Origin: Alisma plantago-aquatica
Lineage: Eukaryota > Streptophyta > Magnoliopsida > Alismatales > Alismataceae
Direction: 5' to 3'
Length of the DNA stretch: 64,000 nt
Assembly (NCBI GenBank): GCA_963693085.1
Contig: OY856409.1
Location: 660,344,591 to 660,408,590 of the forward strand
The translations under genes and the position numbers were made by a program. Numbering within the stretch: the stretch's first letter is position 1; every line of letters begins with the position of its first letter. Positions 46,503 to 56,475 of this stretch are shown in pieces. The notes beneath the pieces are model-generated. The model was not told where the DNA came from, ran no database searches, and saw only the letters and a list, made by a program, of their open reading frames with translations.

Positions 46503-47129
46503 TCAGTAACTTCTTTTTGATGATGAAGCTGTGTCACGAAGCTCCTCACTGTATTTAGACGAATCTGAACTGACAGGGGCCTCAGATTCATATTTGTCCG
46601 AGCTGATATGCAACGCCGTGCGCTCATACCGCAGAAGATGATCGGGGGTCTCGCAGTTGCTGTTGGTTATCCAAACTTTGATGGAATTATCACCAACTGG
46701 ACGGAGAAAAAGCATGTTCCAACGGACCACATGAAGCTCTCCAATCCAATCACGCCAACCGGATTTTGATACAAGATTTCCTGCCAAATCATACTCAACC
46801 TCGATAACATGTGAATAATTACCAAAAGTTAGGGTCACTTTACCAGGCATGTAGTGTCTTCCTTTTAGAAAACGCCAATGTTTGGGTATGACCAATTGGT
46901 TTAAGGAACGATTATCTAGGATGATGTCCAATTGTTCTTCAATAGGGAACGTTAACATTGACATAGAGGCCCAGTTCATAGTGACTGTTATGGGTGGACA
47001 GAGACTGCACAATATTAGTATTAACAAAGTGTAAGTACATATAACGATGTTATATATTTTCAGAAAAAGTTGTATAACATCAGTTAACCTTTTATTGCTT
47101 GTCATAACCAACTTTATTGTGGTAGACAT
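46503..47129 (-). CDS. B3-like DNA-binding protein of the CACTA element (two exons proposed)
   Basis: Minus-strand frame from ATG at 47129 to a stop at 46503. The middle reads like a plant B3 domain: SLNQLVIPKHWRFL (compare the LNRLVIPK block of RAV-type B3 proteins), MPGKVTLTF, then SGWRDWIGELHV and MLFLRPVG near the domain end. The C-terminus is serine- and acid-rich (SSDKYESEAPVSSDSSKY). The early hydrophobic part (LLILILC) is probably an 84-bp intron: donor AAAG|GTTAAC at 47088 and acceptor TTGTGCAG at 47005 keep the frame. In En/Spm the second protein, TNPA, binds subterminal repeats; by position this protein could do the same here. That role is inference. It could instead be a captured host gene fragment. 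Confidence 0.65.
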   Translation of the reverse strand: MSTTIKLVMTSNKRLTDVIQLFLKIYNIVICTYTLLILILCSLCPPITVTMNWASMSMLTFPIEEQLDIILDNRSLNQLVIPKHWRFLKGRHYMPGKVTLTFGNYSHVIEVEYDLAGNLVSKSGWRDWIGELHVVRWNMLFLRPVGDNSIKVWITNSNCETPDHLLRYERTALHISSDKYESEAPVSSDSSKYSEELRDTASSSKRSY

Positions 47130-47559
47130 GATATCTTGAAAAGAAGTCTACAAATGTACTTAGAGAACAAACGAGGAAATGCTCCTATTGAGTAAATCTT
47201 GGACGGGTTTCTAGGTGCTTACTAAAATAGAACCATTATATGGAACTAATCCTACATTATACACATACTTTTCCTGAGTAAGATAATGTGCACTTCATGG
47301 AATTATTAAGATCTGAATATATATAAGTTGTTTCTACCTACTTTGATGGGATTTTATAACATTCGAGTCTTCCATTTATAACATTAAGATCTGAATATAT
47401 ATAAGAATCCCATTTGATACACACGATTGAGAATCTTTCACGATACTAGGAAAATACACTAACTAGATATTCATTTAGGTGTTAGACATCAATATGTGTA
47501 TGAGCCCTAATTAAAACTGATTCTCATAAGAAGTAAATAAATTTAAAAAAAATGCCCAA

Positions 47560-47950
47560 CAGCAGGGCGGCACCTTGAGGGAAGACGAGCAGAGGAAGAA
47601 GAAGAAGGCAGGGCGGACACCTTGAGGGAAGAGGAGCAGCGGCCGAGGCAAAGTCCTAGCAGCTTCCGGCGGCGAAGAGAGGAGCGGCGGAGAGGGCGGC
47701 GAGGCTAGGAGACCTAGCTTCTACCGGCGACGGCAGAGAAGAGGCCGGCGGGCGGAGAAGAGGCCGGCGGGCGGAGAAGAGGCCGACGGCGGAGGAGAGG
47801 CCGGCAGGCGGAGAGGGAGGTCGGCGGGCGAGCAGAGAGGGAGGCCGACTGCTTCTCGCTCGACGGCGACGAGCGGCGAGCACGGAGGAAGGAGCGGCGG
47901 CGGCGGCAGGAAGCAAGGGAAATCGCCGGAGCTAGGGAAATCGGGAACGA
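47560..47950 (-). promoter_or_regulatory. GC-rich leader/control region of the CACTA element
   Basis: An abrupt GC-rich, CpG-rich block in an otherwise AT-rich element, with tandem AGAAGAGGCCGGCGGGCGG units (about 47730-47800). It lies 460-860 bases inside the transcriptional 5' end. En/Spm has a GC-rich control region downstream of its promoter that is a methylation target; this is the likely counterpart. The minus-strand frame 47656-47916 (Ala/Pro/Arg/Ser only) is a composition artefact. Confidence 0.55.
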
Positions 47951-47999
47951 AATAGGGAAATGGGAAGAATCGTTCGGGCAGGGTGAGCTATTAAGTTGA

Positions 48000-48385
48000 A
48001 AATACGTGTCGGTTCTTTAAAAAACCGACAACTAAACCAACAGTGTCGGTTCTTTGCCAGAAACCGACAACTATACTAGATTATAGTCGTCGGTTTTTGA
48101 TTAAACGACAACCGACAACTATTCCTATCTCACAAATACCCTTTAGTCGTCGGTTATTTAGTTACGAACCGACGCAATATGTAAAATATTGGAGCCAATT
48201 TTTTCGCTGAAATTTTGGGTTTGGCGGTTGATTTTAGGTGTCGGTTTTTTATTAATTAACCGACACTTAATAAAAGCGGTACCCGTGTCTGGTCGACCTT
48301 CACGGATTGGATGTCGGTTTCTGTTCAAAACCGACACAGTAGGGTTTATGTGTCGGTTTTTGTATACAACCGACACCTTGAAAAG
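48000..48385. repeat. Right subterminal repeats of the CACTA element
   Basis: About ten copies of TGTCGGTT or GTCGGTT and their complements, again mostly as inverted pairs (for example GTGTCGGTTCTTTAAAAAAC). Confidence 0.92.
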
Positions 48386-48414
48386 TGACTTTATAAGCCA
48401 TTTCTGTAGTAGTG

Positions 48415-48521
48415 GTTGAAATTTTTATTCAATTTAATTATATATACATTTGGATAATGTGTTTAATTAGTGTTTGATTAGCATTTTAATTTTTTTTCTT
48501 ATTTTGTGTGGTGAGTTTTCA
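48415..48521 (+). repeat. 5' LTR of gypsy remnant E, right part
   Basis: Last 105 bases or so of LTR E after the CACTA insertion, ending TTTTCA next to a decayed primer binding site (TGGTGGATCTTAGC, 48525-48538). Confidence 0.6.
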
Positions 48522-49510
48522 GATTTGGTGGATCTTAGCTTTATGTTCTACGAGTCTATAGGGGCATATGACTTAGGTTGTTATGTCTGTTTTTATATAT
48601 CCTAACATATATAACCGTAGTTTATGGTTATGTAGATATGTCTGGAGAACGTGAAGAACATGTTGAGAGTAGTTATGTGGTACCTGGAGGTGGTTGTAGG
48701 AGGTGGGTACCCGTGGGATGTGTACCCAAGATGGGGCAAGAACAACCTATCATGCATCTTGGATCCTACTATCTTATGTGATGCAGCCTTCCAATCTACG
48801 TTTAGGCAACTAACGATGACCATAACACATTTGGCTGATAGGACATCTGTACCTCCACCTAAGGAACCTGCTCTAAGTGTTGAGTCACATGATCTGAGGA
48901 AGTCCTTTGAGAGGTTGAAGAGTGTGGGAGTCACAGAGTATGTGGTATGGGGGACCCACCAGATGCATACATTATGGATGACAGAGTTGGAGAAGGCATT
49001 TAGGCTTAAAGTTGGTTAAGCATGCTATCTACTTTTTGAAAGGTAGTGTTGGCCATAGGTGGGCTATTGAACAAGAGAGGAGGTCGAGTGAAGTGCTTAG
49101 TTGGATTGAGTTTCAACATTAGTTTGTGAGTCGTTACTTTTCTGAGTTTTATCTGAAGGAGATGGTCGCTTATTTTGAGCAATTGCGCCAAAAATTATGG
49201 TCCATAATGATTACAAGGCGAAGTTTATGGAGTTGGTGATGTTTTATCCTCACATAACAACGATGGAGAAGGAGAAAACAAAAAGGTTTGAGAAGGACTA
49301 GAATTTCGAGTTGGCATGGACGATGCTAGCCTTGGAAACACATGAGACAACCACGCCAATGCAAAGAAGAGGTCAGCTCAACTTCAAGGACAACAGCCAG
49401 ATAGTTACAAAAAAATAGAGGTCTATACGCCATAGCAATATCAACAGTCAAAATAGAGATCGACAGTTTCTGAGACAGGAACAAAAATACAGTCACGGGT
49501 CTCTTAACAA
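48522..49510 (+). pseudogene. Leader and decayed gag of gypsy remnant E
   Basis: After the PBS remnant, ATG at 48638 begins MSGEREEHVESSYV, clearly related to the gag starts of A, B and F. Frameshifts follow at once; further blocks appear in other frames: FRQLTMTITHLADRT, RKSFERLKSVGVTEYV, LWMTELEKAFRL, then remnants corresponding to HWW and FEQLRQ up to about 49350. No zinc knuckle or pol was recognised. The homology fades near 49510, so the element is truncated. It is the most decayed gag in the window. Confidence 0.75.
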
Positions 49511-50432
49511 GGGGAGAGTTTAGTAAATTGCATGTTTCTCGGTCATTTCATTATACAATCAATCCTTCCTTTAAAAGAATCGGAGGCAATCTGGGGTAGA
49601 ACTAGGAAGGAGAGTGGGAAGCCCCCCTCCCCCCAAAAAATGGTGAAATATAATTATGAAAATATATATACAAAAAATAAGATATATATATATATATATA
49701 TATATGTTTCCGAGTGTGCTCAACATAAAGAGTGACTAGTTGAAGTGATACTTTACACCTTTGATTGTGTGTAAATGGTACATGTTTTGAATCTCGTGTG
49801 TTTATTTTATTTTTCAACCTCCCTTTAGGAATGCAGCCCCCTATTGTACATTTTTGGTTCCGTCCCTGGAGGCAATCCGTTTTCTACAACTCCAATTGGA
49901 GATTTCTCAACTTTTTAATTTTTTTCAAGATTGATGTCTCCTTATAAGTTGTATCAGACAATAACATGATAGACTGAACTAGTACATCTGTATTTATTTT
50001 TCACAAAAGTGGGTTACTTTCTATGTCAATTCAGATGAATCTGATGTGGTTGAAATGATGGGTAGATCACCTATAGTTTCTTGTCAAAAAAAATCAACAT
50101 TTACCTGTTAAATTTTTTTTTTAAAACGACATCAGCCTACGGAAGGAGGATTGACAACGTAACGTCCCAATCGCTAGATTTTAATTTGCGATCTTTGATC
50201 TTGCATTGAGGCATATGACATATCAACCCATCAACAAATTAAATGTCCGCCACTCGAGAAATGTGCGGCTCCCCTTGCTTTGTGTTTTCTGTCAGACGAG
50301 ATTCCAGACGACCATGTGTCCTCAGCTGCTGGCACACTGCCCGAAAAATCACCACTCCCATTTTACCCATCCACCTCCAGTCCCACGTGTTACATATTTT
50401 ATCGTACCAGACCTGGTGCACTAGCAACGTGA
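49511..50432. other. Intergenic sequence with TA microsatellite
   Basis: No gene recognised. Contains a C/A run (about 49622-49640) and a perfect (AT)n tract at 49682-49705. Sequence from about 50130 onward is less repetitive but has no convincing open frame. Confidence 0.6.
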
Positions 50433-50469
50433 AAGAGAGAGAAGAAGAGAGAGAGAGAGAGAGAGAAGG
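50433..50469 (+). repeat. GA microsatellite
   Basis: Almost uninterrupted (GA)n with two AAG breaks, at the left edge of the inverted-repeat element. Confidence 0.9.
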
Positions 50470-50879
50470 AGGGGGAGTGGAGTGAGAAAAGTGGCAATAG
50501 GAGAGAGAAAAATAAAAATATATTTTTGTCAATAACTTTAAAAGACAGCAAATTTTTTGACAAAATAAATATTGTTGCACTCCTAACCAAAAATATTTTA
50601 CAACAAGATCAAGTTCGACAAATATTTAAAAAAATAAAATGTGCAATTTAAAAGACGAGAGATAATGTAATTGTTAAAAGATTAAAAAGGAGAGAAAAAT
50701 TATTTTCTTTATAATTTTCATATCATAATAATTTTTTAATGAAATAAAAACTAATGAGTTAGTAACAAAAAATACTTTAAAATAAGACTAATAGACATAG
50801 TTTAATAATGATCTTTTTAACAAAATAAGTACAACACGTGATAATACAAAATAAGCATGGTATACATGTTATAAAACCA

Positions 50880-51375
50880 GGATGTGATGTTATAGCACAT
50901 GGCAAATCATGGGATAACGCATAGGATAGTATGGAGGAGCACATGATATGCATGTTATAATGGTAAAACATAACTTTGTTCTTATCATGTCATAACATGT
51001 TATAACATGAGATATCATATTATAACATGGGCTATTACAAATGTGATAATATGTTACAACATGGGATAACACATTGTATAACATGATATAATATGGAATA
51101 CATGTTATAACACATTATCAAAGTACGTTAACACTAGTCTTGTTTTAAAATATTCTTTGTTAGTAACCCATCAATTTTTATTTTATTTAAAAATTCATTA
51201 CGGTTCGAGAGTTATAAGCAAAATAAATTTCTCTCATATTTTTTTACTTTTTACAATTACTTTAGTTCTCATTTTTAGATTGTAAATTTTATTTTTTTCA
51301 AAGCATGAATAACGTGAATAGCATGGAATAACATGAATAACATAGGTAACATGGTATAATATGAAAATAACATGA
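50880..51375. repeat. ATAACATG-type simple array
   Basis: About twenty variants of GTTATAACATG / ATAACATGG, clustered at 50880-51115 and again at 51300-51375, inside the inverted-repeat element. Confidence 0.75.
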
Positions 51376-52320
51376 AAACTATAAATTATTTTTGTAATGT
51401 AAAAATTACCTTTATAAAGTAGAAATTATTTTTATAACGTAAAAATTATTTTTGCAACGTAGTTAACATGTTTCACACAAAATTTGACATGAAATAACAT
51501 CAAAATTATTGTAGTGTTTGGCAACGCGATTGCATTCATCATCGGTGGCCCATCACAGATGACTCATCGCAATAATTTTTCACTGTGAGAAATGAGCGAC
51601 AGGTTGAGTTTGCCGACCACTCCAGACATAAAAACACAATGTAAAATATGAGCGGTAGACAACCGTGTGTTTGATAAGGCGATTGGTAGTGATTGACCCG
51701 CTGCCCATGGTTGTCCATTGTTGCCCGAGAAATCGCCACCACTTTGTCAAACTAAGCATATATATTTAATGTATTTTATAGCAACACATGTTTTATAAAA
51801 ATTTATTTTCGGTATGAAAGATACTAACAATAATAATTTGTTCATTTTTCTCTCTCCTACAACTCCTCCTAACATTAATTTTGTTTTGAAGTATTTTTTG
51901 TAAGGAATTTTTAGTTTTTATTGGTCTTTTTTAGCAAAAATAACATGAAATAACTTATTTTTTAATCAGAAATATGTTGAGATTGGTCTTATTTTAAAAT
52001 ATTTTTATAAGGAACGCAAGAGTTTTTATTTCGTCAAAAAAATTATTACGATTTAAAAGATATTAGTAAAAATGAAGAGACATGGGACGGAAGTAGTGTC
52101 ATTATCTTTTAATAAAAAAAATGTGTTAAGATTGGTCTTGTTTAAAAGTATTTTTCGCGAGGAACACAACGGTTTTTATTTTGTCTAAAAATTCACTATC
52201 GTTTAAAAGATATTAAGAAAATAGTTTATGTTTTTTTTTTCTCTCTCTTGTAGCCTCTCTCTTATTCACTCTCCTCTCTCCACTCCCTCTCCTCTCTCTC
52301 CTTCCCCCTTCACATGCCTT

Positions 52321-53259
52321 TTTTTTTCTGCATTGGAAAAAACAAGAGTTGTTGGTAAGGATCAAATCATCCCTTTATTCTGCGTTCCGTACAACAGCTA
52401 CTCTGCCACCACTAGCGGATGATGGTGGTCTGGTTAGTCGTCCGGCTTGTGGTGATCTATATATCATTTTCCTTACATCAAGAGAAGGTAGTAAGATTTA
52501 AAAGTTTGAATTTTTAGGTATCGGACCCGAGTTGTCATTGAAAGAGAGAAGTAAAAACATGACCATGACTGGACAAAGGGTTGAAAACGAGGACACACGG
52601 CGTTGGGAGTTTAATTGCACACTGATGTGGGGTTAACATGACTACATCAAGCAGAATCGCCGAATTTTTCCCGTTAGGCAAGATTAGTTTCTTTATGCAC
52701 GTTCCACTGCAGTTTATATTAATCATATGCAGTCGGATTAGCATCATCCTGTGAATTTAAGAACAAAAATGTCTGTGAGGAGTACAACGCATAATTTACG
52801 TAATCCTCGACTTCCACTCGATGACTTCATCGGCGTGATGCTTTCTAAATATTTGGATAAGGTGGTTGGGAGGAAGGGAATCGTATTTGGCGCTCGAACT
52901 CAGCACGGGATTTTTTTATTTTTATATCTGGCCAGCAATTTTGTGAAATTCAACTCTTGAATTTTTCATTCGTGTCAAGCTAAGTAGTTGAATCGTACTT
53001 CAGCTACCCCATATATAGGAGGCCATTGTGCAGTAATATGATTTGCCTCTGAACAATGCCTCTAATTTATCAAACAAGAATCTGCTAAGAAAAGGACAAC
53101 TCTATTTATATCAGCCGACTGCTTTCATGTATACAAGGTGGTGATTCTACTAAAAGTGCAAGAAAAGATCTACGTCGAAGATAAAGCCAAAACTATGCTA
53201 TATACTGTATATACACTATATACCCAATTGAGCAAAACAGAACTCGTGGCGTTGCTTAT
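52321..53259. other. 3' flank of the DUF760 gene
   Basis: No gene recognised. On the minus strand a candidate poly(A) signal AATAAA lies at 52915-52920, about 340 bases beyond the DUF760 stop; this assignment is weak. Confidence 0.4.
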
Positions 53260-56036
53260 CTATCCACCCTCCTGTCTAACACCCAACCGATTCTCCTTCA
53301 GCAGGTAGATCGAGTCCACATACCTCTCAGCCTCCCACAGGAACGTCCCAAATGCGATGGCTTCAAGTACCAGTCTCTTCAACCCCGTGAATGTGACGGC
53401 GACAGTATCATCTTCTCCATCACCCATGTCTGCCTCACCGGCACCAAAGATTGCCAGGCAATGGCTCTCTATGACATCTGCTGCCTCCTGAGACCTCAGC
53501 TTCGCACACAACTGAACAGACGTGGTGTCAAAGTCCAGAACATAATTCCTCAACTTCTTGGGCCTTCTAGATGCGCTAACCATTGGAGAGAGTGAAGAGA
53601 CCACATCCAATGGGCTCCCGATGACTACCAGGTCATCCTCCAGGTTGCTCATCTGGCGTTCGAGATGTGGGACACAAATGGTGAACCCAAGGGGATAGTC
53701 CTCATCTGTCCGTGCAAGGCTGCGCTCCAGGTGGTGCCGGAGCTGAGCTGACTTCAGGAAGTAGCCATATAAGATGGAAGCCGCATAGAGGCGCCCTAGC
53801 TGGAGCCTCTTGATCTCGGCCATTGGCCATTTCCCAGAGCTGCTGCTGCTCGGACTGTTGCCTCCTTTGTGGCCAAAGATGTTAGAAAGGTGGTCCTTGA
53901 TGAGTTCCAGGACCTGGGGGCAGTGGATGGATTCCAATTCCCTACCCTTGGATGGCCAAATATCTAGGTTCCTTCCACTGCTGGCCCTGGTCAGGCGAGG
54001 GACCATTGGAACTTTAATCTTTGAGAAATTGTGCACAATTACCATGTACATGACCTCTTCAACTGCTGTTTGGCATCGTAACTCCCTCATTTCTGCTATC
54101 CTCCTGGATTCAATTACAGAAAAGTCAGTATATTTAGTAATTGAAACAATCTTGAGCATAAAAAAAGTATTCTCAACCGACTTTGTATCCATATTTAACT
54201 TCAATACTATTGTATAACATTAATGGACTGATAATAACATGCATAGTCATCTTCAGGGAATAACAATTGCAAAATATAGAAAGGCTAAGAGATCGAGTGG
54301 TCTCAATCAGATGGTTACTGAAATCAGAAGCATCTCACAGGGAAATCATGAAGTATATATCTATCTACTGTTCATAGTGTACAATAAGGCTATGAGATAT
54401 CCGCTCAACCCTTGGTTTCCTTGCTAAATTTATCTACAAATCTACAAAGTCATTTTATTGGCAAAGTAATGTGAGTCTGATTTTGTAATCCCTAAATACG
54501 GAAATCTGAAAGCATCTAATCCTAGAAAAAAATTCATCACAACCCCATATGTGGCAAGGCCTTAAAAAATTCTGACTATTAACGATTGACAAGCTTGTAT
54601 CAAAATAGAGGTTATTTTCTTTTCATTATATGAAAGCCAGTGATACATATCTAAATATTGTTCAAAGTCACTGTAAAGGATTCAACATTCGGGAACTTGT
54701 TCAAAAATTTCACATCATTACAGAGTTTGGTTAAATTAGCCTATCAAGTAACTGGCAGTACTTGAGCAATGCTATACCACGAGAATCATTGTCTTAGCAA
54801 AACCTAAAAGTAACATCTAGAGAGATAATTATTTACCAAGCAAGGGTACAACAAAGCAAAACCTAATGTAGATACAAACAAGAGGGCCAAAGTGGACAAC
54901 GGTGATGATTTACTGACCCATGAAGGCATGCCTCTGAAGTATCCTGACTGCGTATCCAGCGAGCAATGGCCTCATCCCTATCTGACGCCAACTCCTCCAG
55001 TTGTTTAGCAGATTCAACATCAAAAATGTCTGGCTGATTCTTCAATATGCTCTTCAGGAGCTTGCCAGGAGGGGATTGCGGCTGAAGCGGTGAACTGGAG
55101 TATCTGTGTTCACACTTGTTAGACTCTGCACTGGTAGCCCTGATAGAGAGTGATAACCCAGATTGCTTATTGGGACACCTTGTATCACGAAACTTTGCAG
55201 CTGCCTGAATTTTGGCAAACAGAAAACACTCAAGTCAGGAATTGAAAGTGAAAAGTGCATAATATCAGAGTACAGATGGATCAAGATGACAAAGAGTTGG
55301 TATTTATCTGAAAGGTTGACGCGGAATCAGTATTTTTACTAATTTTTAACAAACCAATTACGCATTCAGGAACAGAAATTGAAACCATCATCATCAATAA
55401 AATCAATTACTTGAATATTGGTAGAATGAATAAACTAAAGAACATAAACTATCTGATAATTGGAGTTGAGACTCGGGGGTGAAAGAAAAATATGGCAAAA
55501 CACAACATACATACACACCGGTCGCTCACAAGGATCCCAACTTAACGGGCGGCCCATATCCATGCAGCAACTAGTCAGACCGCCGGATCTACGTGTTTGT
55601 GATAGAGGATTTTCTGCAAGTTCCTCAATACATCACCACAACAACCTAGACAACAAACTATGGCTTTATAAAGAAGGCGCTATTACCATGACCACCCCAC
55701 CAGCTTCACTTGCTAGAATTCGAGGTAACAGGCCAGAGTTGGATAACATTCTCTGGAAAATATTCACCCATGAATAAGCACATTCTAAGGGTAATTCATA
55801 CATTTGGCCTTCCACAAACACAAAGGAATCATACCATTAGACAGGAATAAAATAAAACAAGGGTAGTGGGGTGTAGAGCAAAATACCTGTGAATTGACGG
55901 CAAGGCAAACGGGGTATCTCGACCCAACCCCGCTCCTCAAGAGGCCAGGGCGATTGCCGCTCTCCGACCTGGCAGCAGCCGGCAAAGCTTCGACGAAGAC
56001 TCCTCCTCCTCCACCCAACAGGGCCCCATATTCCAT
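53260..56036 (-). CDS. DUF760 protein, UV-B-induced At3g17800-like, probably chloroplastic
   Basis: The only host gene recognised. Three exons on the minus strand: 56036-55887, 55204-54918 and 54103-53260. They join at good splice sites (CAG|GTATTT...TTCAG|GCAG and TGG|GTCAGT...CCAG|GAGG), giving 426 residues, close to the Arabidopsis protein as I recall it. The N-terminus is rich in A, G, S and R with SIRATSAES, suggesting a plastid transit peptide. The first DUF760 region follows (LKNQPDIFDVESAKQLEELA, then QTAVEEVMYMVIVHNFSKIK and VPMVPRL); a second contains LESIHCPQVLELIKDHLSN and KRLQLGRLYAASILYGYFLK. Biochemical role is unknown; the Arabidopsis relative was described as UV-B-induced. 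An in-frame ATG at 56312 would add 92 residues of unlikely sequence. Splice sites are read by eye. Confidence 0.9.
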
Positions 56037-56429
56037 TAAACAGTTCCTACTTCCACTTGAAAGGGCAAGAAGCCGAAAGCAGAATGAAAACCCGATACCC
56101 CAAAACCCGGAAAAGCTCACACCTTTATCTCTCTCAACCGTTGCCGCCGTGCCCTCCTGCCGGGTACCCCTACTTGGTTTCACTCTACAAAGGAGAAGGA
56201 TAAGGGCGGGGACTTGATGTGGATCAGAGTAGATCAGCACGGGAGGCAGGAAGTGCAGTAGAACAGGGGACGGAGAGGATAAGAAATAGAATTGGGAGAC
56301 ACGCCGATCCAAATATCTGAACGCGATGTGGGCTCTACCGTGGCTGAGGGGTGGGGATCGTTTGGTCGATTCCTTCCTCTTGTTCTAGGAGGATCGGTCG
56401 TTTGCCCCTGGTTTTGCGTGCTGCTGATT

Positions 56430-56475
56430 CGTCGTCCGCCTGTGGCCCTGTGCGAACATGGGATTTATAAAGCGG
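56430..56475 (-). promoter_or_regulatory. Candidate TATA box of the DUF760 gene
   Basis: Minus strand CTTTATAAATCC with TATAAAT at 56463-56469. Transcription would start near 56435, leaving a 5' leader of about 400 bases before the ATG. Position inferred, not shown. Confidence 0.45.

Larger units (their letters stand above)
40541..48414 (-). mobile_element. CACTA (En/Spm-type) transposon, 7874 bp
   Basis: Perfect 13-bp terminal inverted repeats CACTACTACAGAA (40541-40553 and 48402-48414), a 3-bp target duplication GTT, subterminal repeats at both ends, and a TNP2-type transposase on the minus strand. The transcriptional 5' end is therefore at the right. A second ORF with B3-like character lies upstream of TNP2 (46503-47129). 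It is inserted in the 5' LTR of gypsy remnant E about 105 bases from that LTR's end. TIRs and duplication are intact, so it may be recent or mobilisable in trans. Confidence 0.95.
40538..48417. repeat. Target-site duplication GTT flanking the CACTA element
   Basis: GTT at 40538-40540 and again at 48415-48417, directly outside the terminal inverted repeats. A 3-bp duplication is diagnostic of CACTA transposons. Confidence 0.85.
50433..52320. mobile_element. Inverted-repeat element, about 1.9 kb, unclassified
   Basis: The left end (50433-50625: GA-rich tract, GTGGAGTGAG, GAGAGAGAAAAATAAA, TTTTGACAAAATAAA) is an inverted copy of the right end (about 52130-52320). Further copies of the same roughly 110-base motif lie inside at about 50690-50810 (inverted) and about 51130-51290 and 51960-52110 (direct relative to the right end). 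No transposase frame was seen and no target duplication could be fixed, so the class (for example MULE-like with long TIRs) is a guess. Confidence 0.5.

Noticed and set aside
47656..47916. Ala/Pro/Arg/Ser frame in the CACTA element
   Set aside because: Explained by the GC-rich tandem composition; no domain.
55785..56312. Longer N-terminus of the DUF760 protein from ATG 56312
   Set aside because: The added 92 residues look like translated leader, and the 56036 start gives a length and transit peptide typical of the family; the frame beyond 55887 runs into the intron.
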